Source: Opitutus sp. GAS368
GTDB lineage: Bacteria; Verrucomicrobiota; Verrucomicrobiia; Opitutales; Opitutaceae
DNA length: 53,279 bases
Assembly: GCA_945903465.1 (NCBI GenBank)
Contig: CAMDOF010000033.1
Span: 1 to 53,279, forward strand
Direction of reading: 5' to 3'
In this document: piece after piece, positions 18,499 through 27,505 of the stretch
How positions within the stretch are numbered: the first letter of the stretch is position 1
Layout of the letters: each line of letters starts with the position of its first letter
The notes under the pieces: generated by a model
Seen by the model: the letters and a program-made list of their open reading frames with translations, nothing else
What the model was told of the DNA's origin: nothing
Databases searched by the model: none
Program-made: the position numbers and the translations under genes

Positions 18499-19605
18499 AT
18501 GGACCTCAGCCGCTTACCTCAAAACGATCCCCTCGAAATTTATCGCTACCGGGATGGCCTTTATGCCGTCGACCTGCTCACCGCGGCACTCACCGAATTT
18601 GACTTTTTCACTTGGCTGGCCACCCGCCCGTCCACTGCGGCGACCATCTGCCGCGAACTTGGCATCACGGAGCGCCCGGCCGACGTCATGCTGACGCTCT
18701 TTACCGCCAATGGATTTCTCCGCAGCGAACGCGGCGTCTTTCAGCTCACCCCGCTCGCGCACGAGCATCTGGTACGAACTTCCCCTTGGTTTATCGGGCC
18801 CTACTACGCCTCGCTTAAGGAGCGGCCAGTCGTGCGCGATTATATAAAAATTCTCCGCACGGGCAAACCCGCCAACTGGGGAAGTTATCAAAACGAAAAA
18901 CCCTGGAGCGACGCGATGCTCACGGATGATTTCGCCACCACATTTACCGCGGCCATGGACTGCCGTGGTCTCTATTTAGGTGCGGCGCTCGCTAAAAAGC
19001 TGGAGACGCGTGGCCGCTCCCGCCTCCTCGATATTGCTGGCGGCTCCGGTATCTACGCCTGCGCCATCACCGCCCAGCACCCGCACTTGATCGCGACGGT
19101 CTTCGAGCGCCCACCCGTCGACCAGATCGCCCGTGCCATGATTCAAAAACGCGGGTGCACCGATCGTGTGACCGTCGCGGCCGGAGACATGTTCAGCGAC
19201 CCCCTGCCCTCCGGACACGATCTCCATCTCTACTCAAACGTGTTGCATGATTGGGACGTGGAAAAAGTCCGCCCGCTCCTCGCGTCCTCCTTTCGCGCAC
19301 TCACTCCCGGCGGCATGCTCATCATCCACGACTGCCACCTCAACTCCGAGAAAACGGGCCCCTTGCCCGTCGCCAAATATTCCGCGCTCCTGATGAGCGT
19401 CACCGAGGGGAAATGCTACTCCATCGCCGAAATGACCACGCTCCTCAACGCTGCGGGCTTCCGTGATTGCCATTACGAGCCCACCGTAGCCGACCGTAGC
19501 ATCATGACGGCCACCAAGCCCGCCAATACTCTCGACGCGGCTGAACAGATGGCGCTCTTCGAAAAAGAATTGAAGGAAAACGACTGGGGTCACCAACCCT
19601 GCTGA
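18499..19605 (+). CDS. Class I SAM-dependent O-methyltransferase with dimerisation domain
   Basis: A protein of 368 residues from ATG 18499; an upstream extension is open but falls in the palindromic element. Residues 1-100 are a winged-helix dimerisation domain typical of small-molecule O-methyltransferases (AATICRELGITERPADVML). The SAM-binding loop is LLDIAGGSGIYACAI, and the catalytic region has LYSNVLHDWD with the likely base histidine, followed by PGGMLIIHDCHL. This is the fold of plant-type and polyketide O-methyltransferases (Methyltransf_2). The substrate is unknown, and no biosynthetic cluster surrounds it. Confidence 0.85.
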   Translation: MDLSRLPQNDPLEIYRYRDGLYAVDLLTAALTEFDFFTWLATRPSTAATICRELGITERPADVMLTLFTANGFLRSERGVFQLTPLAHEHLVRTSPWFIGPYYASLKERPVVRDYIKILRTGKPANWGSYQNEKPWSDAMLTDDFATTFTAAMDCRGLYLGAALAKKLETRGRSRLLDIAGGSGIYACAITAQHPHLIATVFERPPVDQIARAMIQKRGCTDRVTVAAGDMFSDPLPSGHDLHLYSNVLHDWDVEKVRPLLASSFRALTPGGMLIIHDCHLNSEKTGPLPVAKYSALLMSVTEGKCYSIAEMTTLLNAAGFRDCHYEPTVADRSIMTATKPANTLDAAEQMALFEKELKENDWGHQPC

Positions 19606-19696
19606 TACCAATGGTTGTTAAGTTCTAGACTTTGGCTCCCAAGGAGGCCCGGACCTTGCCCGCGGGTTAAGGTCCAAATTAAAACAGCGATTGGTA
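19606..19696. repeat. Nested palindrome directly after the O-methyltransferase stop
   Basis: TACCAAT at 19606-19612 pairs with ATTGGTA at 19690-19696, extending imperfectly for about 17 bp. Inside are TTTGG/CCAAA, then GGACCTT/AAGGTCC (19651-19657 with 19669-19675), and a central CCCGCGGG (19659-19666). It starts at the base after the stop codon. It may be a MITE or REP-like element, or a termination structure. Confidence 0.7.
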
Positions 19697-19839
19697 CGAA
19701 TCGCCGCCGCAGTCCGCGCCGCTCGCGCCGCGGCTCAATTGAGCGTCCTCACCACTAGCTAGCCTGCGACACGCACCCCACCAACGGCACGGTGTGGCCA
19801 CATCAGGGAGGGACTCTCAGCCAGCCGACCCCGTCTCTT

Positions 19840-20574
19840 TTAAATCTTTCGAAACACAATCACATGCTGACGAGGAAGCGTCGCGATCACTTCATCGAAT
19901 TTCACCGCCTGCACCGCCAGCTCCTTGCGAACCTGCGCGACAGTCATCTTGTGCAATCGCTTAATCGGCACGGCCGGATCCTCGCCACGGTATTCTACGA
20001 AAACGATCCGGCCACCAGGCTTTAAGGCCTCGATCATCGCGCGCGTCATCTCAAAAGGAAAATCGAATTCGTGATACACGTCGACCAGCAGGATTAAATC
20101 GACCGCGTTCGCTGGAAGCTTCGGATCCTGCACGGTTCCCAGCACGGGCTTCACGATATCACCAACGCGGCGCTTACGCATGTTAACCATCAGCAAATCC
20201 AGAAACTCCTGCTGGATTTCTACCGCGTAAACAGTGCCTTTCTCACCCACGCGTTGCGCCATCCGCCACGAAAAATAGCCGCTGCCAGCGCCGACATCGG
20301 CAACCGTCTGACCGGGTTTCAACCCAAGAACTTCGACGAGGAGTTCCGTCCGCTCTTCCTCCTCGCGTTCGGGGCGCTCGAGCCAACTGGCACCTTGGTG
20401 CCCCATGACGTGAGCAATCTCGCGATCAAAATAAAATTTACCGATCCCATCGCGGTTGGATTTTCCCCGCACCTCATAGCGGGCTTCAGGCAGAGGCAGC
20501 GCATCCGCACCCAAAACGATCAGGGAGGCGATAAAAAAAAGCGCAAGGCGAGAACCCAGTTTGCAGAAAAACAT
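19840..20574 (-). CDS. Exported class I SAM-dependent methyltransferase
   Basis: A protein of 244 residues from ATG 20574, chosen because it opens a signal-peptide-like segment (MFFCKLGSRLALFFIASL). A longer frame extends 134 codons upstream but is arginine-rich and unlike a protein. After YEVRGKSNRDGIGKFYFDRE, the segment AHVMGHQGASWLERPER precedes the SAM-binding motif VADVGAGSGYFSWRMA. LLVDVYHEFDFPFEM and KPGGRIVFVEYRGED follow. Such proteins are common in Verrucomicrobiota and Planctomycetes, often predicted as secreted, with unknown substrate. Why a SAM-dependent enzyme should carry a signal peptide is unclear, and it may instead be membrane-anchored facing the cytoplasm. Confidence 0.82.
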   Translation of the reverse strand: MFFCKLGSRLALFFIASLIVLGADALPLPEARYEVRGKSNRDGIGKFYFDREIAHVMGHQGASWLERPEREEEERTELLVEVLGLKPGQTVADVGAGSGYFSWRMAQRVGEKGTVYAVEIQQEFLDLLMVNMRKRRVGDIVKPVLGTVQDPKLPANAVDLILLVDVYHEFDFPFEMTRAMIEALKPGGRIVFVEYRGEDPAVPIKRLHKMTVAQVRKELAVQAVKFDEVIATLPRQHVIVFRKI

Positions 20575-21003
20575 AAGCGGAACAGTGAGCGGTGGGGAAG
20601 AATGAAACCCACCCTTCCCGGATTGTCCATCTCGACGCGCGGGAACATCGCCGGGTGGGTCACTCGCCGCATCGCCGCTGACAGGGCGGATTCGCGCCGC
20701 GCGCCCTTTCACCGAACACCGTCTCACAGCGCGCCCTCTGGCAGAGCACGGACTGGTGGCATCGCCTCTCGCGGCGGATTCAAGGCGGTTGTTGCTGAAC
20801 GAGCCCCATCCGCCCGCAGCGCACGCTGATCCCGCCAGCATAACCCGCCCAATCGTGGCCGTGCCCCCAACCCCTCCCCTCCGCACAACCAGCCCCCGCA
20901 GACTCACTCCCATCATTTCCACCCGCTCTCCTATCCTTCGCCCCGCGGGCACCTCTCCGCTCTCTCCACGCTCCACTCGGACCGGCGCTTACTCACCCCG
21001 CTT

Positions 21004-21133
21004 ATCTTCACGGATTACGTTATGAAGAAATCTGATTATTGCTGGGACTTTTTAACAACCGAGCATCCACCCAGATTTTACGATTCTGAACAGGTTGTCT
21101 TGGTGATTTTATTTTCACGTAATACGTGAAGAT
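21004..21133. repeat. AT-rich palindromic element (MITE-like)
   Basis: ATCTTCACGgATTACGT (21004-21020) and ACGTAATaCGTGAAGAT (21117-21133) are inverted repeats matching at 16 of 17 positions. Nested inside are AAATC/GATTT (21028-21032 with 21105-21109) and ACAACC/GGTTGT (21055-21060 with 21093-21098). The whole block is far richer in AT than its surroundings and has no coding capacity. No clear target duplication is visible. Confidence 0.7.
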
Positions 21134-21164
21134 CAAATCGCGATTTGCTCTACCCGCCAAGGCT

Positions 21165-21194
21165 CAGCTCCGGGGACTTCAGCTCCGGGGACTT
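21165..21194. repeat. Perfect tandem repeat, 2 x 15 bp
   Basis: CAGCTCCGGGGACTT occurs twice back to back, 31 bp after the AT-rich palindrome. Function unknown. Confidence 0.8.
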
Positions 21195-21645
21195 TTCCAG
21201 ATCGCCGATCTGCTGATGCTGCAGAGCGGGGAACTGGCTCGCGCTTCCGCGCAGTATGGGTAGCGCCCGCCCTCACGGCGCAACGCGACTCTCCGACCCG
21301 GGCCAGATACACCGAACTGGAATGTTCTCGTCGCCCCGTCCGTCCCCAGTTGCAACGCCGTGGTGAGACCATAAATCGCGGGCGCGAACTCGAAATCCCG
21401 GCAACGCATCCACGGGTACTTCGTGGCGCGTTCCCCGGAATCCTCGAGCCATCCAGTCGCCGAGCGCACCCCACAACGCATCCCCGAACACTTCGCGGCT
21501 CGCACCGCTGGGCCCGACGTCGAACGGACCCTCGCCCTCGTCGTCTGACTCACCCCCACCCACGTCAACCGCGAAAGACCGGCCGGAAAAAGTCGGGTAA
21601 AAACAGCACCGGGCAGCAACCCACTTGGAGTAGAGTCTGACGGCA

Positions 21646-21736
21646 GTACCAGCGGGATTGACGCGGGACGCCGACGCCCGCCCTGCTCGCGGATTTCCGG
21701 GAGACTTGGTCGGATCGTACCAGCGAGATTGACGCG
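21646..21736. repeat. Spaced direct repeat, 20 bp
   Basis: GTACCAGCGGGATTGACGCG (21646-21665) recurs with one change at 21717-21736, 71 bp apart. The second copy ends 27 bp before the ThuA-like start codon, so it could be part of a control region. Confidence 0.65.
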
Positions 21737-21763
21737 CCACGCCTTCACGCGCACCACAGGCCA

Positions 21764-22843
21764 ATGGGATTACCGTGTAAGTTACTCATCCTCCTTAGTT
21801 GCGTCATTGCCACGATCGCCACGGTTGCGCGCGCCGCGTCGACTGCCATCACCTATCCAGCGAAACCCGGCCTCGGCCAAGGCCGGCACCTGGTCTTTCT
21901 TACCGGCGATGAAGAATATCGCGGCGAGGAAGGCCTGCCCATGCTCGCTAAGATTCTTAGCCAGCGCCTCGGGTTTAAATGTACGGTGCTCTTTGCCCTC
22001 GATCCCGACGGAACGATCAATCCCGACAACAACAAAAGCATTCCCGGCTCCGAGGTGCTCGACCACGCCGACGGTCTCGTCCTCGCGCTGCGTTTCCGCC
22101 AATGGCCAGATGAGGCTATGCAACGCTTCGCGGCGGCTGTCGCGCGGGGCGTACCCATCATCGCGCTGCGCACGAGCACGCATGCGTTTCGTTTTCCGAA
22201 CACTAGCACGAGCGCCTATAAACACTTCAATGATTTCGGGCGTAATGTGCTCGGTGAAAACTGGGTGAGCCATTGGGGAACCAACCGGCGCGGGGCGACT
22301 CGCGGGATCATCGTGGAAGCTAAAAAAAATGATCCTATGCTGCGCGGCGTCGGCGATATTTTTGGCGATTCTGGCATTTACGAGACCCACCCCGTGGCCG
22401 GCTCGCGGATTTTGGCGTATGGCCAGGTATTGAAGGGCATGAGCCCCAGCGACCCGCCCGATCTGGAGCAGCGCAAGAAGCGACACTCCGACGGTCAGGA
22501 ACAAGGTATCAACGACCCGATGATGCCGGTCGCTTGGGCGCGTTTAAATCGCAACGAAAACGGCACCACCAATCGAGTTTTTTGCACGACTATGGGCGCC
22601 GCCACCGATCTAGAGAATGAGGGTCTGCGGCGTTTGGTGGTCAATGCCGTGCTGGCGTGCTTCGCCATTGATGTCCCGGATAAAACCGACGTCCGCTTCG
22701 TCGACCCCTACGCCCCCTCGCCATACGCGTTTAAGGGCTACCGCCGAGGGCTCACCCCCGACGATCACGCGCTGGGCCAAAAACTGCGCGCAGGGACACC
22801 TTTACTGGCCGCCGCGAGTAAAACGAAAGAGGAAAAAAAATGA
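21764..22843 (+). CDS. Secreted ThuA-like domain protein
   Basis: A protein of 359 residues. The signal peptide ends near residue 24 (VARA). The body has the ThuA-like glutamine-amidotransferase fold: HLVFLTGDEEYRGEE, then DHADGLVLALRFRQWPDE, and GVPIIALRTSTHAFRFP. ThuA-like proteins are linked to trehalose and other sugar catabolism, and are very frequent as exported proteins in PVC bacteria, where the reaction is not known. Its stop overlaps the start of the next gene by 4 bp, so the two are cotranslated. ATG 21764 is right in front of the hydrophobic leader. Confidence 0.85.
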   Translation: MGLPCKLLILLSCVIATIATVARAASTAITYPAKPGLGQGRHLVFLTGDEEYRGEEGLPMLAKILSQRLGFKCTVLFALDPDGTINPDNNKSIPGSEVLDHADGLVLALRFRQWPDEAMQRFAAAVARGVPIIALRTSTHAFRFPNTSTSAYKHFNDFGRNVLGENWVSHWGTNRRGATRGIIVEAKKNDPMLRGVGDIFGDSGIYETHPVAGSRILAYGQVLKGMSPSDPPDLEQRKKRHSDGQEQGINDPMMPVAWARLNRNENGTTNRVFCTTMGAATDLENEGLRRLVVNAVLACFAIDVPDKTDVRFVDPYAPSPYAFKGYRRGLTPDDHALGQKLRAGTPLLAAASKTKEEKK

Positions 22844-23073
22844 GCGAAGAGCCCCCTCGCGCAAAATCCAAGGATCCGCTCCACGGCGTCACCCTCGAGC
22901 GCATTATGACCGAGCTGGTCGCGGAAATCGGCTGGGAGGAACTCGCCTATCGCATACCCGTACGCTGTTTCCTCTACGATCCAAGTATCAAGTCCAGCCT
23001 TACATTCCTCCGCAAGACACCCTGGGCGCGCTTGAAGATTGAGCAGCTCTATTTGCACTCGCGGCGCCCGTGA
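22840..23073 (+). CDS. VF530/DUF2132 family small protein
   Basis: A protein of 77 residues matching the VF530 family almost end to end: DPLHGVTLERIMTELVAEIGWEELAYRI, then the invariant-looking RCF..DPSIKSSLTFLRKTPWAR and KIEQLYL. The family is structurally characterised as a small helical fold and annotated as DNA-binding, but its cellular role is not established. Its ATG overlaps the ThuA-like stop (ATGA), implying translational coupling between two functionally unrelated-looking genes. Confidence 0.9.
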   Translation: MSEEPPRAKSKDPLHGVTLERIMTELVAEIGWEELAYRIPVRCFLYDPSIKSSLTFLRKTPWARLKIEQLYLHSRRP

Positions 23074-23089
23074 GCCCGATCACGGAATC

Positions 23090-23111
23090 AAGCGGCGGTA
23101 CACCCGCTTTT
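23090..23111 (+). terminator. Weak terminator-like hairpin after the ThuA/VF530 pair
   Basis: AAGCGG and CCGCTT form a 6-bp stem with an 8-nt loop, followed by TT and then CC. It lies 17 bp after the stop codon and between convergent genes. The T-tract is short. Confidence 0.4.
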
Positions 23112-23231
23112 CCTGAATCTTCCAATGCGTCGTGCCCACCCGCCAGCGCCCGCTACCGCCGCCGAGCTTCCTCTCGAAACGTTGGCTGGGGTCGTGGCGT
23201 GTCGGCGGCCCCGCTCTAACCTTCGCCCCGA

Positions 23232-24179
23232 TCACACATCAATGATCGGTCCCTCACCGGGGCGACCACGTGGCCGGATTGACCACCGCGTGATCGGGTG
23301 AATGGTGCCGCAACGCACGCACGCTACCGCGAGGGCCGCGTTTCGGCAGTGGGGGCAGGTCCCGTCATTGGCAAAAGCATCAAAGCGCTGACCGCACGCC
23401 GCGCACAAATCAACCGCGCCCCGCGGAGGATGCTCACCACATGCGGCGCACGTATACCCCGAGTGTCGAGGCACGCGCTCGAGCCGGAGGAGAACCTGCG
23501 CTTGGCGAAATCCCGCAAGGCATTGCTGCCCCAGAAACCACACCATCAGGCCAATCATCAGCAAATTTCCGGATGAACTCGACAAGACGTAGAGCGCAAA
23601 AATGGGCAGACCGACGAAACCGATGAGTGTAGCGACAAACAAACTCCGCGCGCGACCCAGTTTGAACCAAAGAAGCGATCGCAGAATCTGCCCGCCATCG
23701 AGCGGATAAATCGGCAGCAAATTAAAGATGAGCAGCCCGCGGTTGATCCACCAGATCATGTAAATGAATTTGCCGAAATCGGGCACCCGTGCGCTTAAGC
23801 CGCTCGATTCACTCCACGAGGCGATCACCATCAGCAGAGGGAAGAGCACGCCATTCACGAGCGGGCCCGCGGCGATGCTCCACAATTCGGCACCCGCTCG
23901 CGGGGGCGGTTGCACAAACGCGACGCCGCCCAGCGGCCAGAGGACGATTTTATCAGCCTTGCCGCCTGTCTGCCGACAGGCAAACGCGTGGCCAAACTCG
24001 TGCAGCAGCACGATAAAAAAAAGCGCCAAGTATTCTGCAATATTCCAGCCGATCCAGCTATAGGCTCGGCTGCGCGTAGTGATCTGGTAAAACGCCCAAA
24101 GAAACCACATCCAATGGACGTAGACGTGGATTCCACGAAACCGAAAAAAACGCAAAGAGTCGGCAGTGCCTGGGACCAT
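23232..24179 (-). CDS. Site-2-protease-like M50 metalloprotease with zinc ribbons
   Basis: A protein of 315 residues with several membrane helices. The zinc-binding motif H60-E61-F-G-H64 lies in a transmembrane helix, and the second conserved motif NLLPIYPLDGGQ has D161. Together they mark a site-2-protease family intramembrane metalloprotease. The C-terminal cytoplasmic part carries four CxxC pairs (C244/C247, C259/C262, C275/C278, C287/C290), enough for two zinc ribbons, which is an uncommon addition. It could act in regulated proteolysis of a membrane-bound factor, but no anti-sigma gene is nearby. ATG 24179 opens the first helix region. Confidence 0.87.
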   Translation of the reverse strand: MVPGTADSLRFFRFRGIHVYVHWMWFLWAFYQITTRSRAYSWIGWNIAEYLALFFIVLLHEFGHAFACRQTGGKADKIVLWPLGGVAFVQPPPRAGAELWSIAAGPLVNGVLFPLLMVIASWSESSGLSARVPDFGKFIYMIWWINRGLLIFNLLPIYPLDGGQILRSLLWFKLGRARSLFVATLIGFVGLPIFALYVLSSSSGNLLMIGLMVWFLGQQCLAGFRQAQVLLRLERVPRHSGYTCAACGEHPPRGAVDLCAACGQRFDAFANDGTCPHCRNAALAVACVRCGTIHPITRWSIRPRGRPGEGPIIDV

Positions 24180-24663
24180 CGGGGACGAATGACGTCAAAA
24201 AGCGGTTTTGTGAAGCCTCGGTATTGGATTACCGGTTAGCCCGGAGCGGAGCCGCCGGGGCATTTTAGGCGGCACGATCGCGGGCCGATACGCTGCCATC
24301 AAAGGACCCATTCTAATTCGTCGATTCCATCGGGCAACCGCCGAACTTACCGGATATCTTTAGACTCGACGCCATGTCTTCTAAAAATCCGCGGCTTCGG
24401 CTCGAAATCAGGGAGACAACGCGCGTAAAGGCAGTCTGCGACCGGGTAAATGAACAAAATACCGTGCTCCGATATTCAAACTTTCTGCACGGCGGCACTG
24501 CTGGTTTTTCAGGAATAAAGCCGCTGCCCTTTCTCGATTAGCGAATTCGGACCTGGTCCTGGAATCCTGTACCCCGAAGTTGCTTTCGGGCGTGTCCACG
24601 CGGTAAGAACAAGCGCGTTCGTTTTGGTTGAAATCGCCCGGCGCTCCCCACTCAAGAATTTCT
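24180..24663. other. Intergenic region between divergent genes
   Basis: 484 bp between the M50 protease and the ceramidase-like gene. It holds small hairpins: GCCGCC/GGCGGC (24251-24256 with 24268-24273) and CCCGAA/TTCGGG (24573-24578 with 24585-24590). No gene or clear promoter could be supported. Confidence 0.45.
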
Positions 24664-26079
24664 ATGAAATACCTTCTTTTTACCCTGAGCCTTCTCGCTC
24701 CCGCCGCCACGGCCAGCTTCGCACAAAATTCCGCCCTCCGCGCCGGCGCCGCCGCCGTCAACATTACTCCAAAACTTTTCCCGCTCAACATGCCCGGAGG
24801 CTTCAGCGCGAACCTGGCCGAGAGTGCGCATGATCCGCTTCACGCGCGCGCCTTGGTGCTCGACGATGGGGCCATCACGCTCGCGCTGGTCGTCGTGGAC
24901 AATCTCGGCGCTGGACCGGATGTGCTCGATGAGGCCAAGGCCATCGCGGCCAAAGCGACGGGTCTGTCGCCCGACAAGATGCTCATCAGCTCCACGCATT
25001 CGCACTCTGCTGCGCCGCTGAATACACGGAGCGAAGCCGCGACCGCCTACCGGAAGCTTTTCGTCGAAGGGGTGGCGGCAGCAATCATCAAAGCCCACGC
25101 CGCGTTGCGCCCCGCCGCCGTCGGAGCCGCGGCTCATCCGCTGCCCGATGAAGTCTTTAACCGTCGCTGGTATTTGAAACCCGGGAAAATGCCGCTCAAT
25201 CCTTTTGGTCGCCTCGACACGGTAAAGATGAATCCCGGCACCAGCCCCGATACCCTCGACCGTCCCGCCGGCCCAACCGATCCCGATATCACCGTCCTCT
25301 CCGTCCAGGACGCGAAACGGAAGCCGCTCGCCCTGTTCGCAAACTATTCGCTGCACTACGTCGGCGGCATGGGCGGCGGGCAGATTTCCGCAGACTATTT
25401 CGGCGAGTTCGCGCGCGTCATGCCCTCGCGCCTGCGCGGCGATGAAAACTTCGTCGCGATGATGTCCAACGGGACCTCCGGCGACATCAACAACATCCCT
25501 TTCGGCGTCACCCGCCCGCCCCGCGCGCCGTTCGAGCAGATCCGAATCGTTGCCCAAAAGGCCGCCGATACCGCGTGGTTCGCCCATCAAAAAATCGGGA
25601 CGCATCGCAACGATGCGCGTCTCGGCATGCGGCAGCGCGAGGTCACGCTCAAGTATCGTCGCCCGGGCGCTCCAGAGATTGCGGAGGCCAAAGCCGTGCT
25701 CGCGATCAAGGACCCGCCAGCCATCGAACGCCTCCCGCGCCTCGCGCAGAACTACGCGGGCAACGTCATCAAGGCGGCTGAACGTCACGAGGGAACCATT
25801 ACAATAATAATTCAGGCGATTCGGATTGGCGATCTCGCCATTTGCGGCATTCCCTTTGAGACTTTTGTCGAGATCGGCCTCGATTTGAAGAAGCGCAGCC
25901 CGTTTCCCCAAACAATGGTCATCGGCCTCGCCAATGGCCGCCACGGCTACCTGCCCACGCCGGAGCAACACCGCCTCGGCGGTTATGAAACGTGGCTCGG
26001 GACGAACTCCGTACAGGAAGACACGTCGGTCATGCTCACGACCCAGCTGCTCGCAATGCTCGCGGAGCTAAGAAACTGA
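24664..26079 (+). CDS. Secreted neutral/alkaline ceramidase-like hydrolase
   Basis: A protein of 471 residues from ATG 24664, chosen over a start 12 codons upstream because it opens a signal peptide (MKYLLFTLSLLAPAATASFAQ). The mature N-terminus LRAGAAAVNITP is the hallmark of the neutral/alkaline non-lysosomal ceramidase N-domain family in PVC bacteria, and SSTHSHSAAPLNTRS carries the metal-binding histidines. MSNGTSGDINN and GIPFETFVEIGLDLKKRSPF are also typical. It would act in the periplasm on an amide- or sugar-linked substrate; true ceramidase activity is not implied. A strong AAGGAGGT follows 6 bp after the stop, in front of a decayed gene. Confidence 0.83.
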   Translation: MKYLLFTLSLLAPAATASFAQNSALRAGAAAVNITPKLFPLNMPGGFSANLAESAHDPLHARALVLDDGAITLALVVVDNLGAGPDVLDEAKAIAAKATGLSPDKMLISSTHSHSAAPLNTRSEAATAYRKLFVEGVAAAIIKAHAALRPAAVGAAAHPLPDEVFNRRWYLKPGKMPLNPFGRLDTVKMNPGTSPDTLDRPAGPTDPDITVLSVQDAKRKPLALFANYSLHYVGGMGGGQISADYFGEFARVMPSRLRGDENFVAMMSNGTSGDINNIPFGVTRPPRAPFEQIRIVAQKAADTAWFAHQKIGTHRNDARLGMRQREVTLKYRRPGAPEIAEAKAVLAIKDPPAIERLPRLAQNYAGNVIKAAERHEGTITIIIQAIRIGDLAICGIPFETFVEIGLDLKKRSPFPQTMVIGLANGRHGYLPTPEQHRLGGYETWLGTNSVQEDTSVMLTTQLLAMLAELRN

Positions 26080-26085
26080 CTAAAT

Positions 26086-26093
26086 AAGGAGGT
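26086..26093 (+). promoter_or_regulatory. Orphan strong Shine-Dalgarno sequence
   Basis: AAGGAGGT stands three bases before ATG 26097, which opens only 41 codons (to 26222) before a stop. It appears to be the translation signal of a gene that has decayed, lying directly behind the ceramidase-like gene. Confidence 0.6.
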
Positions 26094-26226
26094 CCCATGA
26101 GCACTGGACATTTTCAGGACAACCGACTCCGCCCAGGCCGCGAAACAAAGGCCAACGCCGAAGTTGGCCCGCCAAATGTCGGCAGCTCGGCCGACGATCT
26201 GATCCCCCGTCTTTCTAACTAGGCAG

Positions 26227-26986
26227 CTCACCAAATCCGCCGATAAACAAACGCTCGGCCGTCTGGCCGCTGAATCTGCCAGCCGCGTCATCCGTGCCGC
26301 CATCAGCACCAAAGGTTTCGCCGTCATCATCGGTGGCCACCGGCGCGAGCCAGTTTGAGACGCTCAAGCATCTCGTGCAGGACCGCGCCATCGACTGGAG
26401 CGTGGTCACGATGTTTCATCTCGACGAGTACATCGGCTTGCCATCCACGCGGCCCGCCAGCTTTCAGCGCTACTTGCGAGAACGTTTCCTCGCCCACCTA
26501 CCGGCCGCTGCCGGCGGTTCACTTCATCAGTGCCGAAGGCGATCCTGCCGCCGAATGTACCCGCCTCAATACACTCATCCCGCCCACGCCCATTGATCTC
26601 GCCTTCGTCGGCATCGGTGAAAATGGCCATCTCGCGTTCAACGATCCACCCGCCAATTTTGACACCGAGATTCCCTACCTCGTCTTGCCTCTGGACGAGA
26701 CCTGCCGCCGGCAACAAACGGGCGAGGGCTGGTTTACCTCACTGGATCTCGTCCCGCCCCAAGCCATCAGCATGTCGATCCAGCATATACTGAAGTCCGC
26801 TCACAGGGTCGGTTCCGTTCCCGACGCGCGCAAAGCCCACGCCGTCCGCGATTGCCTCCAAGGCCCCGTCACCAATCTCCATCCCTCGAGCATCCTTCAA
26901 ACCCACCCACGCTGTGAATTTACATCGACAAAGCCTCCGCCGCCCTGCTCACAGCGCCGCAGTTCAGCAGACTCCCCTCAGGGTAA
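26227..26986 (+). pseudogene. nagB: Frameshifted glucosamine-6-phosphate deaminase remnant
   Basis: NagB-like sequence runs through three frames. Segment one: [17 protein letters not shown], ending AVII. A single extra base near 26332 moves the frame to [32 protein letters not shown] and [11 protein letters not shown]. Another shift near 26510 leads to [18 protein letters not shown], the hallmark [20 protein letters not shown]-region text [17 protein letters not shown] and [14 protein letters not shown] third shift near 26918 gives [15 protein letters not shown] and a stop. The intact enzyme converts glucosamine-6-phosphate to fructose-6-phosphate and ammonia, the step after NagA. Nothing full-length can be translated from it. 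The matching nagA is intact 1.2 kb downstream on the other strand. Confidence 0.85.
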
Positions 26987-27505
26987 ACGGGGCCAGCTTG
27001 GATGACCAGATACGCGGGCGCCAACTCCGATCGGGCAACTTATCTCAGCCCCCTGGGGAATCTGGGGTTAAGCCCCGATGTCTTGCCGTCCCCTTCCACT
27101 TCATTTTACCAAACCGGTTTTTTGCCCGTATAATTTGGTCGCCGATTACGCAGATAAACGCAACGAGCCATCACTCAACAGCCGTCGACCCCGGTTACGA
27201 TCCTGCCGCGGTCTTTGGCTCGACCTGCCCACCCTCATCGCGGCGTAATTCATGCCTTCAACGGCAGCCGCCGCACCGGGGCCGCTCGCGACGCCAGTGA
27301 CGGTAAACCTTGAAAATGGCCGCGGGATTTTTCACAACCGCGAACCCAGCGCGTTGACCGATCTCATCCGCTGACGCGGCAAATTCTGGCTGACCTTCCG
27401 AAACTGCCCGACGTCCACCGCGTGAGTTCGCCCAACTCGATCATCGGGTTGTCCAGCCGGACGCGAAAACCCCGACGCCCGCGCATCGTTTTCCCGTCGC
27501 GCCGA
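26987..27505. other. Decayed region, no intact gene
   Basis: 519 bp between the nagB remnant and the IS21-like element. Short runs read protein-like in changing frames but stop codons break each one. No family can be named with confidence. Confidence 0.5.

Larger units (their letters stand above)
20575..21763. other. Long intergenic region with repeats
   Basis: 1189 bp with no gene I can support. It contains a 130-bp AT-rich palindromic element (21004-21133), a perfect 2 x 15-bp tandem repeat (21165-21194) and a spaced 20-bp direct repeat (21646-21665 and 21717-21736). Open frames on the minus strand over 21179-21764 read like degraded sequence and have no recognised domain. Confidence 0.6.

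Noticed and set aside
20575..20976. A 134-codon N-terminal extension of the exported methyltransferase
   Set aside because: The arginine/glycine-rich sequence looks like non-coding frame, and the internal ATG begins a signal-like helix.
21179..21764. Minus-strand frames of 160-190 codons
   Set aside because: They carry no domain, and repeats in the region make chance open frames likely.
27225..27300. A short TatD-like run (GVIHAFNGS)
   Set aside because: The match is nine residues long and the surrounding frames do not continue the family; too weak to name a pseudogene.
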